Notes: a model not told the origin generated them from the sequence alone. Positions 45,020-57,614 are shown, numbered from the stretch's first letter. The stretch: DNA of 64,000 bases from Hygrocybe punicea (GCA_963556145.1 OY744473.1:1426001-1490000); one strand, 5' to 3'. Program-made: numbers and translations.

Positions 45020-46515
45020 AGCACTCTAAGAGAATATACCCCTCACGAGAAACGGTATCATTGTACATTCTTGAAGTCTTTTGTGAGAGCTCGGCCAAGA
45101 TAGGCTTATGTTGCGCTCTGAAATCGTGCTCGTCATACTTCGCCCTGCAAACAGCAAAAATTGTCTAGGTATGGAAGGTATTAAATAAATCAGTCGTAAC
45201 GGGGGAGGGCTCACCAGTGCCACAACGTTGTGGAGGGTTACCTCTGGGATACAGGGTTCGTCAAGGGCGACATGCTCCCAGTGTCGCTCCACCAAAAATG
45301 GACCATCACCTAAAAAATACATCATAATATTGGCCATGATCATGCCCCCAAACGGGACATTGACACTGAACTGTATAATAAATTGATGACGTGAATAAAA
45401 TTGGAAAATTAAACTTACGGCGCATAAGGGTAAGTCGGTGATGTTGTTAGAGTGGATCATTCCTAAAAGCATGTCCAGAGACCCATAAACACCTGCTAGG
45501 ATTCTGGGAACAATTGATTTTATGATGAGCTCCTTCATAGAGTTTTGAATCGCTTCGAAGTCCTGACATACCTACTAAAGTGGATGAAGTAAAGTAGCAG
45601 AGACAAGGATACACTTACCACTTCGAGCAGGGATGGATGTGGGTTCTCGAGAGTTCCGTATGAAATATGTTCACCCGTATCTTTATTGTTTGATGCTATA
45701 GGAGTTGTCAAAGAAGTGTGCAATAGGCGACGAAAAATGACCTACACAGTTCTGGCTGCCAAAACACCTCTTCATCCATCCGCATTAGGGTTCCTGTTAC
45801 CCAAATTTCTCGATGAGCCTGATCCAATTTCTCCTTGTGATGGGGAAACCATCTCCACCGTCCGACCCCACCATTGTACTGACCCCTTGAACAGAACGTG
45901 ACCATAACCCAATTCGGAATCAACGTAGCAATGGATAATATGTCGAATGCGCCTGGAGTAATCCTCGAGAAGGGAGGCGCTCGGGGAATGACGAATTTAC
46001 AATGGGCGGCAGTGATATGCCTAAAAAGTGTGAGAAAATGTAATGACTGTGCGCTGAGTACGTACCTGCGCCATGACCCCCTTCAGCACCCATCAGAACA
46101 CGGCGAGGGTCAATGCAGAGGGTAGTCAGATTGGCGGGGTTATTTGGTTCCAGCGGTAATATTCCGCCCATTTGTGGAGAGTGAAGTCCTGCCGGAAGTT
46201 TGAGGAGAGATTAGATAAAACTGTGAAGGACGCACTGCTTGCACCTGGGCTGATGTCGCACCCTTCAATGCCCAACAGAATACAGGGGTCGATGTACATC
46301 GGGGTAAAATTGGCGACGATCTCTGGTCCCGGCGGGAAGAAACTCCCCATTTTGGGGGAGAAAACCCCTGGATGTGTGAGATGGAGGAGATATGATAGAA
46401 AGTAGGACGTACCACTTGGGCCGGCTCTGGCGCCGCACTCTGAGTCAACACCCTCTTGAAATAGTAAAATTGTAGAATCCCCGCAGACAAACGTTGGACA
46501 GCTTTGAGCATCCAT
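45020..46515 (-). CDS. Uncharacterised multi-exon gene with an internal exon duplication
   Basis: Start ATG at 46515 (MDAQSCPTFVCGDS). Two consecutive exons encode related blocks: GVFSPKMGSFFPPGPE followed by MYIDPCILLGIEG, and GLHSPQMGGILPLEPN followed by LCIDPRRVLMGAEG. Further exons: SFPERLPSRG, IPNWVMVTFCSRGQYN, YGTLENPHPSLLEV, SIVPRILAGVYGSLDML, FSVNVPFGGMIMANIMMY and WEHVALDEPCIPEVTLHNVVAL, ending near 45020. Introns of 45-55 nt with GT/AG borders separate them. It may be one gene or two tandem ones. The hydrophobic GGMIMANIMMYFLGDG stretch is too short for a certain membrane segment. No family recognised. Confidence 0.45.
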
Positions 46516-46529
46516 GGCAGTTGTTGGCA

Positions 46530-47243
46530 GCCTAAGTCTGCATGTTATCTTGATAACCTTAACTTTATTACATAAGAAATGTCATTATGGCTGTGTGAAA
46601 GGTGGGCGAAATGGCCGAACACCTTGAACTTATTGCCCATCTTGTGCTGGTTTCCCCCGCTGGGGTGGCAATTACTGTCCATGCATCATCACAGCTTTGA
46701 AAATGTCCTTATCCTCAGAAACAAACCGGGCCACCATCCACCCTCCCGTCCTTGGCAGGCGTCACATTCCAAGTTTTCTTTCCCAACGCCCAACAGAAGT
46801 AAAAGAGTGTAGATAATAATGAAAGACTTAGTTGTTACACGTTACTACGCAAGACCTAGTCGTTACATGTTACAAGACTTAGTTGTTGCATGTTACTACG
46901 CCCACATATAAATAAACGATTAGGAGGCGGAAAGTAGGACTCTTCACGTCAGCCAAATACTTATAGAGTAAGTCTTTAGGGTGGTCGGAGCCCAAAAACT
47001 TACCTTGCCAACCAAACGTTAGAGCCAGCTCTTGAGCACTGAGCTTTTCGGTCTTCTGTTTTGACATATATATGCCGTTTTAATTTGCAGTAAGGGATAA
47101 ACGATCGATAAACAACAGTTAACTATCGAGCAGGGAAGATCTTTTTGGAGTGGCAAGAGGTGGCTCTAGCTGCGACACAACTTGCCAAATTCATACTGTA
47201 TTCTTCATGCTTGCCAGTTGTTAGAAGACAATAAACAACCGCC
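46530..47243. other. Intergenic with a short tandem repeat
   Basis: No gene. Three units of GACTTAGTTGTTACA followed by GTTACTACGC (variants) lie at 46825-46905. Confidence 0.5.
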
Positions 47244-49005
47244 ATGACAAATCCGGAACATCATGATGTTGAGTCGGAAAAGGCAACGACTGCTGACAGT
47301 GAGTGACCTTCCGGAACACTGCAATTAGCCGTTCAACAAGCTAAGGTTCGGGGTATCACTAGTACAAGGTCACAGCAGGTCCTTATTTGGATCTTATGGC
47401 GGATGTCGACAATGATGATGAAGAAAGCAACAACGATGGAAGCACCCACGGTGAGGCGATCCCTCGTCGATTCCAAGTTACAAACAGCCTGACTCCCGAG
47501 CAGGTACAGATTTCATCTCACAGGATGAGTACGACTCCGAGTCAGACTCCAACCTGAGGCCATCTCCAATTCTGAACCGCTGTACACTTCAGCAACAACA
47601 CGCGGAATTATCTGCTCAGGTTCAAATGCTACAAGAACGATGCAGACACAACTTCTTGTAAGAAAGCACTGCAAATTGGCACTCGGATGATGCACCCAAA
47701 TCATGGGCTCTTCGTGAGCCAATGGCTGGGGATGTGGACCTCTGGCGCATCGGTGTTAAGGCATTTTGTTTTACTTTTGTTGTGCTACAGGTGTTTGCTA
47801 ATCCTGGGTTTTCAGTGTGGCTTCGAATCGGATTGCCTGCAATTCCTCCTTCGGAAAAGTCAACGCAATGAGCACCTCAGCATCATTTCTGTGTTCTCGC
47901 GACAGTCTCTCCCCGGATATATTTACATAGAAGCCCGAAGACCGCAAGACATAAATTATGCATTTCAACGTGTGCATACAGTGTATTTGGACCAGGATAT
48001 GGTGCTCGTGCCCCCCTCGGAGCGTGTACAATTGCTGGAAATGCGAAACTCCTATACTGACGCCATGGGTGATTGGGTCGTTCTTCACTCGTTCCCCTCC
48101 TGTACTCTTCGATCCTGGCCAAGCTTGCGCAATTTTCGGCATGGACAAAGTTTGCCTGTGTGGAAATTATCACAAATTCCAGGGGAGGATTTTCAAGCAC
48201 GGGTTCTTGGAACGCATGCTTAGTCTCCACGACTTGGATTCACAGGATGTACGTCCCACCGTGGAGGAAATCAACTTATTTAACAAAAGTCCGGGATTCA
48301 ACCAAGCAGTCAGGCGTCGTTGGGAGATTGAGTACGAGGCAGAAAATCTACATGTTCATGATCGCGTCGAAGTCATCGAGGGGGAGCAGAGGGGCTCCAT
48401 AGGTATTATCACCAACCAGCACAACAACATCGTACAAGTCCAATTATGAAAGGAGTTTAATGCATCCTTTCAGGAGGACCATCTACTCGACATCTCAAAA
48501 TATCATGTTCACAAGGTATTCAAAGTGGGCGATTATATTACAGTGCATTATGGCGTTCATGCTAGAAAATCTGGTCCTGTAGTGAACATATCGGATAGTA
48601 GGTTGTTGCAGTTTGTGGAGGTGAAATCGGACAACTTGGATGATGTAAGTGTTGCTGTTGATCCAGGTCTTCGCAGCTTATTGTTCCGACATGACAGTCG
48701 TTGACCACTGGCCATCCCATACATATTGAAGTGCACGCCTGCAACATCATCTTTTCCCAAGATGAGAGCCTTGGTGGATACCTAGGACACCAAGTCATTG
48801 AGCAGACGCAGGCAGCCATGAAACCTCAGCGATATCAAGATCCAATGGTTGGGGTGCACGTACTTGTTGTAAAAAGACATCCATTCTGTGGATACAATGG
48901 GATAGTCAAAGACTATCATGAACACCTCCAGATGTACAGTGTCTATCTGGAAGCCACCAGAAAGGTCAAGCAAATTGGGAAAGATTTCTTGGTTGAGAGA
49001 TTGTA
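47244..49005 (+). pseudogene. SPT5-like protein (NGN and KOW domains), TE-associated type
   Basis: Likely start ATG 47244 with an acidic N terminus (NDDEESNNDGS). An NGN-like domain follows (SVFSRQSLPGYIYIEARRPQ, AFQRVHTVYLDQDMVLVP), then MGDWVVL. The frame then shifts near 48100 to PPVLFDPGQACAIFG and EEINLFNKSPG. KOW-like segments: DRVEVIEGEQRGSIGIITNQ, FKVGDYITVHYGVHA and VGVHVLVVKRHPFCGYNG. An in-frame TGA stands at 48447-48449. This matches the SPT5-like proteins that are repeated in many agaricomycetes rather than the essential elongation factor. The frameshift and TGA suggest it is dead. Confidence 0.65.
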
Positions 49006-49029
49006 GGTGCTATATTTTTTGATTCTGGG

Positions 49030-49396
49030 ATCTCTCTACCATTCCCTCACTAGTACTCGTCGTCCGATCTGCCCGGCGTCGTCTCCGGTCCCCGATTCGG
49101 TTTCTCTGTTGACACCCATGTGGAATTCACCTCGGCCTTGTGATACCCCAGCTTTGGATCCTTCCTCTCGCACACCAATTCGACTTCTCTGTCCACCCTC
49201 TCCAGAGCCGACCACTAGCAACAGGGATTATCTGACTCCACACCTTACAGCGTATCTTGTCCATGAAACATGGGTCAGCCGAGATGGACAATTCCCACTT
49301 GAAGTGGGCCAGCCAACCTCAGCCGACCAATATCTTTTCCCGAGGCATACAGCTGGCCAGCCCGAGTGGGTTGGCCAACTGGGGGATATTTCCTGA
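49030..49396 (+). other. Pro/Ser-rich open stretch after the SPT5-like gene
   Basis: An open frame with SSRTPIRLLCPPSPEPTT and repeated Pro/Ser, reminiscent of an SPT5 C-terminal repeat region, grading into the TTGGCC-type minisatellite. It may be a last exon of the SPT5-like gene; unproven. Confidence 0.3.
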
Positions 49397-49712
49397 AACC
49401 TAGTGGGGGTTTCAGCTTGCCATCAGACATGGGTTGGCCGACCCTCTGTCATACCCATCAGACGTGGGTTGGCCGACCGTCTGCCATATATTGGCTGCCA
49501 ATCAGGCATGGGTTGGCCGACCCTCTGTCATATATTGCCTGCCCATCAGACATGGGTTGGCTGACCCTCTGTCATACCCATCAGATGTAGGTTGGCTGAC
49601 CCATTGGAATATATTGGCTCCCCATCAGATGTGGGTTGGCCAAACGTCTGCCATATATTGGCAGCCCATCAGGCATGGGTTGGCCGACCGTCTCCCATAT
49701 AATGGCCAGACA
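49300..49712. repeat. Minisatellite with TGGGTTGGCCGACC units
   Basis: At least seven units beginning CATCAGACATGGGTTGGCC or close variants at about 49421, 49457, 49500, 49546, 49580, 49622 and 49666. They come in two lengths (about 34-36 and 43-46 bp), depending on whether ATATTGGCTGCC is present. Degenerate AGTGGGTTGGCC units precede them from 49300. Confidence 0.75.
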
Positions 49713-49802
49713 ACTATTTTCTGTTGGCAGAGGGTTATGATCCAGTTTGTCAGGTATATATCAGTTGATTCTCATGGGCTATATATTCTGTGATAATATT
49801 TA

Positions 49803-52800
49803 TCAATCCATCTTGTTGACAAATGCAGTTTGTGCCTGTGCCATCATCTTTGTCCACATCATCATTTGTTTTTCTGCATAACAGATGTGACCCCTCAGTC
49901 CCAGACCAACTTTGTCACGACGTGCTTCCCATTGCACTTTCTGGTGTTGCAACCATCGAACAGTGTTACCCATTTCTGACTTGACACTTTGCAATTCTTC
50001 AGACCACCGATCATATCTGGCCTTTCCACAGAGCCAGTTTACACGATACACTGTATAGCAGTGAGATCTTCCATGAATTGCTGTAGGAGAACCATTTACC
50101 TTCCTGCATCCAATCGTTGTCCCCAGTCTTATTCCTATCTTTCATCTGCCAGATCCAGGGCAGCTTGTGACTCCTCTGGCCCACTCTATTCTCCTCAAGC
50201 ATATCACCACTCATCTTGAGATCCTCCTGTCTCAGTACTTTGAAACGGTCCAGCATTTCTGCACTTCCCCCTAGATTGACCAATGCCCGACGAGCCTGCC
50301 TGTAGCTTATGGCATATTTGCCAACCTTTTGCTGGACAGCATGCACATCATCCCATGCTCGAGTCTTCTTCTTCTGACTATTTGCTCCACGGACAGAGGT
50401 TCGAAAAATTACCAATTTCTCACCCAGTGTCATCCTCAAGTTTTCCAAACAATCATTTGCTTGGCCCACCCTGAGTTCCACCTCCTGAGCCACCAAATTT
50501 TCCAAACCCAGCCGAGCACATTCCTCCACTCCTAAGGTTGATGGCATTGTGAGTCGGCAATTTTCTGGCCATTCTGCAACATGGTCATCATCTTCTTCGT
50601 CTACCCCACCCTCCTCATCCACATCCACAATCCAGTCATCAGCAGTGGGATCATAATTGACCAGATTACACTCATCCACATCTTCACCAAGTATTCCTTG
50701 TATTTTTCTGTGGAACGAATCGAATCAAGACTGAAGTCTATTTCGACGATCCTCCAGGTTTGCCTTTTCTGTGAAACTGGCAGTTTTATGAACAGTACGC
50801 GCCATTGTTTTGAGGGTAGTCCTGTAGGGTAAAAATATATCAAAGAGACGAATGATAAGAATGAGGATAGTTCCTACTGTGCTTGTTCTATGTTTATTCC
50901 TTCATTTAATATCATCACCCTGCCGGCCATCACATCTTTGGGGTTCCCTGTGGTCAGCCTCAACCTGATCTCCACCTGCAATGGTGCTGGTGAAACATCG
51001 TTACCGTGTCCAAATTACCCACACTTTATAAGACGAACCTTTCTCCATTTTGATGTCATATACCCTCAAATGTACACCACATAAAACCATTGCATTTTGT
51101 TCCTCTTCTTTCCACTGCTCCAGAACTTGCTCATCCACTGTTTCACAAAGCTCCTCAAAGGCTGCTTTTATTTCCTGGGTTTCATCCACTGCTTTATCAT
51201 ACCGTTTCAACAAAGACCGGACTTTGGGGGGGCTATGGTGATGATATGTATTGATGATATGCCTGTGAATTATGTACCCATTCCTACCAACTTCTTCCAA
51301 TTGTCATCCCTCATGAGGTCATCCAGGATCTCACATCGTTGGGATTTTGACATGAAATGAATAGCACTGGCAATCTTGTTGATGATAGCCCAGAGTGTCT
51401 CCAAAATTTTGCCATCTTGCTGACCAGCCCCATGAACGAAGTTGAGACTGAACAGGGCAAAACACTTGGCAACATGTGCACCAAGATGAAACTTGCCCAC
51501 AGCCCCAATGATCTCAAGCACCTCAGGAAGAGTGAGGTGGTCAGAATCAGAAACCCTTTTAGCAAAATTGATGAGCCAACTGCAGACGATATCGTATTCC
51601 ACAAGTGCTTCTGTGATACCACTGTGACACAGCCTGTTGAGAGCATTGCATATCGAATAATCGACGTTCATGTGTCTGGTGCAGGCTGTTTAATAAATTT
51701 GTCACGATTCATAGCTCAAAACACATAACTGACCATTCACCCTTCTGGAAGTCGACGACACTGTGTGGTACAAAGCAACCATGCTTTGCACAAGCACATG
51801 CACCGATTCCAGTAGCATATAAGTTATGCCGATTGGCATTGGCTTGGTTGACAGCCTTATGGTTCGAGCACTGTGATCTCTGATAAAGGATCATTGATTA
51901 GACGTTCACGAAATTCACAATTCATTAATTACCTCCTTGGACTCCATGGAAGCTGCCAGATGAGCACGATAAGGTGCATCCTCCACCATATAGCCTTCTC
52001 CATCGATAAGGCCAACGTCATCATCCAGCTTCCACATTTTAATCTGCTCAGCTTTGAAATTGCTGTCAACGATGATGCTGGGCCTGTAAAGCCACCTGTT
52101 TCCGTGTTTGGTGAGGAACTACATGAAAACAGATCAGAATGACCCACTGCTGAGGTCTATCCATCCAATCCTTGGGAAGATTTATCCCAGGCTGGGGACA
52201 TGCAGGGCAAAACAATGCCAGATCACCATTACCAGGCTCCCTCTCAGTCTCATGCCCAAAGCTGAATCGTTTCTTGAGGTTCAAGTATCGCCACTGTCTT
52301 GAGACCCTCATTAGTTCACAATAACGATCCTGAACAACATAACTCAGTACTTTGTCCTGTATGTACTCTGTAAGCAAGAAAGTATATCACGAACTGGCAA
52401 TGTATCTGGAAATGCATTGCAAGACAGTCTCCTTAACTCGTTGTAGAAGTTGTTTGCAGACATTTTGCACTCCATCGAATCAATGTAAAAGTCATCCAGC
52501 AGCTGGAAAGTGAACGCCGATGATGGCCTTTTTGCCATTGCAGGATATAAACCCATACAAAGTAGTTGAATGTCTCAAGCTGGGGCATCTTTGCACGAGC
52601 ACCATCAGATTCGACGGCAGTAAATTCCAGTCGTGTGAGTGACGGTGATAATATCTTCCTCGGCGTGAACATCCAAACCCAGATCCAAATCGTCTTCCTC
52701 ACCAACACCGGATATGAGAACATCATGCAGATACGTATCTTCAACACTTTGCTCTGGTTGAACATTTCAATATGTGGGACAATTGCTTCCACCATGGCCA

Positions 52801-53360
52801 AGAGCCATGACTAGCCCAATTTCATGAAGGTCATGAGGTAAAAAACATCTGCCATTCCATATCTCAATTCTGTGGAATGGATGATGCTTGTGTGCCTGCA
52901 AGCAACAACGTTGGCAGAAGGAAAGGCACCCATAGCAATCAGGGCAACGAATGGAGATATCAGCCATGAGACATGTTTGACATGTAGCATCAGAAGGTGG
53001 CGCCTCAGATGATAAGAGTTCAGAGAGGTATTGCTTGTGAATGATTTTCCAGGCCTCCATTTGGTCATTCTGAGTCTGAACGACAGCAAATTAAGATCAA
53101 ACAGAACAGGTAAATATTTTATTAACCTGTCCACTTTTACGATTCCTCTGTCTCACAGGTTCCTCCTCATCCAAATTCGACATGGAGACAAATGGAGTCT
53201 CTTCAGTCTGTTGTGTCCGTTTTATGGGACTGGGGGGTCTGATAACGGGCCTGGCCTTGACTGTCTTTCCACCTCGTTTGGTCGGCACCACTGTAAATTC
53301 CACCTCTCTCGCAAACTCTTTCTTTTTGCTCGAGCGTGATGTAACTTTTGATTTCACCAT
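49803..53360 (-). CDS. KDZ transposase with CxC2-like cysteine cluster
   Basis: Minus-strand multi-exon gene from ATG 53360 (MVKSKVTSRSSKKKEF) to the stop at 49803. N-terminal basic region; then the CxC2 cluster (CQTCLMADISIRCPDC, CQRCCLQAHKHHPFHRI, LGHGG); YCELMRVSRQWRYL; FCPACPQPGINLP; IIVDSNFKAEQ (first Asp); CSNHKAVNQAN, ATGIGACACAKHGCFVP; EYDIVCSW (second Asp); FVHGAGQQDGKILETLWA (Glu region); and the typical C-terminal helical part (ENLVAQEVELRVGQAND, EENRVGQRS, WLCGKARYDRW). No internal stop was noticed. One departure: the usual D-G-E before the catalytic Glu reads D-G-K. Length and domain order fit a nearly complete KDZ gene. Termini were not found. Confidence 0.85.
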
Positions 53361-53487
53361 GGATGCAACAACTTGCTGAAAATGGGAAATGATGGGAAAG
53401 ACCATGCCATTTTATAAAGAAAAACATGAGGCAAAACACATGGCAAACAATAAGACAATAAAAATTATGTAACAAGGCTGGCAGTAA

Positions 53488-54673
53488 TGTCACAAATCCC
53501 ATTCACTATCAGAATCAGAGACAATCATTTCGATGTCCTGCCAACCTTGCACCAATTTAACTTCACCAGGTGAACCAGGAATACCAACATCTTCTGAGTC
53601 CAATGTTATCCCATCAACCCAATTTCGAATTGCTTGCTTACACAAGGCTTGTTGGAGTTCTCCACGCAAAGTTGCAATTCATCTGGGTTGCCAATCAACA
53701 GTTGCACTGACTCCTCCTGTTGTGCCATGCTTCAGGAGTTCTTCTAACATGCCTTGAGGATTTTTGAGGAAGATCTGAAGGAAGTGAATCAAATAAATAC
53801 CACAGTCATCAAAGTTAGGTTGTTCCGGTACCTAAAACAATGTTTGTCAATTCACCACCCAACCGAGGTGGAAATGGTTAACTGTGGGTGTGATTGTCAT
53901 GATGGGAGCCAGCTTTGTGACCTTCCAAGTGTGCTTTGCAACAGAGGCAAGCCACTCATGCAGATGTGAGACATCATTTTCATGATCACCAGGTGGTAGA
54001 GAATTGAGCACACAGATTATACTGCATCAAGAATAAGCAGGAAACACGTCAACCTGTGTTGGAAACGCACGTGTGCAGTCCATCCTGCGGGTTTTCAGAA
54101 AGACATCCTCCAGGATTGATGACGATGATCAAATACCAGTGGGATCTGTAGCTGAACTCAACTGTCTGCATAGAAATGCACAAAACGACATGACTCCCAG
54201 TGGGAACAGGAAATATCAAATATCTGCATACAAATATGTCACAGGCCTTTGTCCACCGCTTCACACTCCTCACACCATTCTTCCTGATATCTCCATGAGA
54301 CAGAATGACCTTACTGGCAAAACGAAATGGGGCAGACCTTAGTTTCTCCATAAAAAATGTTATAAATATGTGAGTGTCGTCATATAATTGCAGTTGAGAC
54401 TTTGATGCTGCATGCAGCGCATAGCTTGGGCGAACATTGAGGTACTCAGAAAGGACGCAGACAAGATACTCACTACGTTCCAAAGTTGATCAACTCATCA
54501 TCCAACCAAGCATGGTCCAGACGTTGAAAAGAAATCCATGGCACTGCCCCCTGAGTTGAATATTTGGCAACGATGTGTGTCCTATCAATGCTGGAATGCA
54601 TCAGGACCATGCATTGTCACAAAAATAATGAGACTTACAGAACTGGTTCAGGTATCTCATTTAAAGACACCAT
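53488..54673 (-). pseudogene. Ulp1/C48-like SUMO protease of the KDZ element
   Basis: Exons on the minus strand, starting at about 54673: HIVAKYSTQGAVPWISFQ and DHAWLDDELINFG (substrate-side start of the C48 fold); YLIFPVPTG; SYRSHWYLIIVINPGG with the catalytic His; VLNSLPPGDHEND, where the family has Asp-Ser-Leu; and PNFDDCGIYLIHF with the catalytic Cys. A TGA at 53679-53681 ends the frame, and the same frame continues to an acidic tail (EMIVSDSDSEWDL) ending near 53488, so the TGA is probably a nonsense change. Lying upstream of the KDZ gene on the same strand, it fits the Ulp1 partners known for KDZ elements. The Asp to Asn change and the stop argue against activity. Confidence 0.65.
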
Positions 54674-54744
54674 TTTGCAAGTGGTTTTGATGTCATTTCT
54701 TTCACAATGACCATGTAGTGGGGACAGCAATATGACGTGGTCAC

Positions 54745-55400
54745 TCACAGAAAATAGGTTATCCTTTCATCACCCAGTGTGCTCGACAACAGACTGAGCA
54801 GATCATCGTATAATTCCAAACTCCATGACTTGTGCTCTGGGTTGAAATAGATGCCCACATGGTGCGTGGATATGATGGCTACATACTCATTGCACCATGA
54901 ACACAATAGGTGGACGTGGAACCGTACCATTGTTGTCTCTGCCGAGGAACTTGTAAGAGGCGTTGTCCATAGGACGTGATGCAAACAAATTGAACACCAA
55001 TCCACGGTTGTCCTCGGCATTGGGTTTTGTCACCTAATGACTTCCCTCAGGATATGCTGGGGAGGATATGTATAATGCAACTCGCCTGACAATTTCGGAT
55101 GTCATGTTCCACCCAAATCGTTAGCAGGATGGAGGATTCACCCGTGATGGTGCATTTGACACTTGGGGATGCGGTAAGTGGTGGTTGTGGACTGTGTGGA
55201 GGATTACCTTGACCCAGAACATTCAAACATAGCCCAGGAAGTCCCATCCTTGACTTTGTGATAACTGTTATGGACTGACATCGCGAATAGGATGGGAAGG
55301 GAGAGTGATGGCATCTTTTGAGGAATGTCATGAAATTTTCTTGACCCACATGATGGTTGAAGTTCAAGGTGTTGAGATCACACATATGACCAGTCACGCC
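54745..55400 (-). other. Uncharacterised open exons upstream of the Ulp1-like gene
   Basis: Two open stretches: 54745-55020 (VRFHVHLLCSWCNEYVAIIS, GIYFNPEHKSWSLELYDDLL) and 55047-55397. The first looks like a real exon by composition. No family recognised; they may belong to the KDZ element. Confidence 0.3.
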
Positions 55401-56154
55401 TTAGCAACAGTAACTGTCACAGGTGTGATGTCACATCTGGGTGCCCAGATGTGACGGTCACAGGTGTGACCATCCATGACGTTGAGATGTGAAGTCACAC
55501 AAACCATATTCAAGTCATGAAGGGAGTTTGCAACTGGAGATTAGCCACGCTAGGTGCATGTCAAAGTGCTTCAACACAGACTGTACTATTTGTTGTGTAG
55601 TCATACAAGTCGTTGTAGAACCAATTCATGCACCTATTTCATGCAGTCCCGATTTGGCCATTCATTGCTCAGTCATCAATAATATCGTGTACGACGGATC
55701 ACATTGATTGCAAGGTATGTTGCTGCAGCTTGATTGACTAAAAGTTAACCTGCTGTGCAATGCGTCTGATCAGTTTTCTTCTGTTTCATAGCATGTGCAT
55801 TAAATCCATCCACGTATTTTCTTGTGGCTGCCACACCACCCAAATGATATTCTGCGATATGGCCACAAGACATGCCAACAGGAGACGTGTGCCATGCAGA
55901 CGAAATGTGCCTGAGCGGCAGCAGGCAACGAATATGTGGTGCGGGCGGAGATGCTCATATCTCCATGGACTTTTCTGCTCACCAACACATTAGGTGAGCT
56001 TCTCATGCTCTGACCGCTCTGGTCTTAACTTTTAATGATCAGGTTGAGCGATATATGCACTGTGAATCTGAATTTATCATTACAAAAGCAACCTGTTGTT
56101 TAAGGTCAAAGGAGACATATGAACAATTTTTGCAATCATACGAGATTTAGATGT
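55401..56154. other. No supported gene; short palindromes
   Basis: CACATCTGGGTGCCCAGATGTG (a 10-bp stem) and nearby TCACAGGTGTGA copies lie at 55418-55470. The remainder has short frames only. Confidence 0.45.
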
Positions 56155-56375
56155 TACGAGTCCCTATAAGGGAATCGTTCTATACGGTGGATTCTCAAAC
56201 TCAGGGTCAGACTCTAATTTGCCAAGCCGTGGGAACAATTTTGTGAAACTGTGGGAACAATTTGGAAGCCCTGGGAATAACTATGAAACTGTGTGACTGG
56301 GCGGAGTTGATTGTGAGAATTTGTTGTCCCAATCAGCAAGTACAATAAGGCAGCCGGATCACAGCTGCCTAGATC
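56155..56375 (+). repeat. Dispersed repeat, copy 2
   Basis: Second copy of the repeat at 37895-38125, same orientation: GAGTCCCTATAAGGGAATCG, CTAATTTGCCAAGCC, GAGAATTTGTTGTC. Confidence 0.75.
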
Positions 56376-56489
56376 ACAGATGCCAATTTCGGAATAGATA
56401 CTGTTATAGCATGGTTGCATCGCAGTTGCAAGCCGCAAATGTTTGACAACTTTGTACAACTATTGAATGCATTGGTAGTGCAATGGAAT

Positions 56490-57350
56490 GGTTAAATGCA
56501 AACAGTGCACACTTGTTGAACATGCTGAGCAGTGTTCGACAACTGTTCGACAAGTGTCCCAGCTTTAGTCTGGGGCATTGCTCATGCACAAACACTTGTA
56601 TGAACAATATATGGCACGTATTTACAATATACTAGCTAAGAAGTACTGGGTTTGTTGGAATTGTTAATAATGTGAACAGTACACACTTGTCGAACTGGCT
56701 GAACAGTGTTCGAAAACTGTTTGACAAGTGTCCCAGCTTTAGTCTGAGGCATTGCTCGTGCACAAACACTTTTACGAACAATATATTGCATGTATCTTGG
56801 ATGTGGGTACATGTACTGAGTTTATTAGAATTGTTAATAATGTGAATAATGCACCCTTGTTGAACAGGCCGAACAGTGTTCGACAACTGTTTGACAAGTG
56901 TCCCAGCTTTAGTCTAAGTGGTTGCGATTGCACAAACAACTGTGTCAAATGTTGCGGTAATATAGATACATGTGCTATGTGCAGTAGAAGTATTTATAAG
57001 GTAAATATTGAATACTTGTCGAACAGGCCGAACAGTGTGTGACAAGCTGTTCTACAACTGTCTCAAGCTTCATTGCAATCATTGAAAATGATTTGGCTAA
57101 GTTTACAATGTGCATTGTATTAATAATAATGTGCTTGTCGAACACTTGTCAAACAGGCCAAACAGTGTTTGACAAGCCACTGTACAAGTGTCTCAAGCTT
57201 CGTTTCAATCATTGAAAATATAACAAAAGCCGTATTTCCATTATATGGCATTTAGCTAAGTTTGCAATGCGCATTGTATTATTAATGATGGGCTTGTCGA
57301 ACACTTGTCGAACAGGCTGAACAGTGTTCGACAAGCCGTTGGTCAATCAT
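56490..57350. repeat. Left TTGTCGAACA palindrome array
   Basis: Three units of about 172 bp (shared CAAGTGTCCCAGCTTTAGTC at 56551, 56725 and 56895) are followed by shorter units. Each contains CTTGTCGAACA, GGCCGAACAGTGTTC and GTTCGACAAG or variants. The same motifs make up 61905-62460 on the other side of two genes. Confidence 0.8.
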
Positions 57351-57614
57351 TGGTTCTACATCATGGGGAATGTCCCTGATTTTTTGCATTTTTATGGCGC
57401 TATGATCCGAATAGTTCTCCTTCAAACCATCAGCAGATGTGGTTTTCGTACCTGTCGGTGTGATATCTATAAACGGCTTTTTTATTGTTTTTGATCTGTC
57501 TCAGTATACTTAAATAGCGATGAGAGCCCAATTGTATCATCCACATCTGACCCCTCATTCATCTATAATATCTCGCACAGATTCGTTGCACACCTTAAAG
57601 CTCTTATCTTTGCA

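Noticed and set aside
56404..56886. Frames of 67-84 codons in the TTGTCGAACA array
   Set aside because: They repeat with the array unit and are non-coding repeats.
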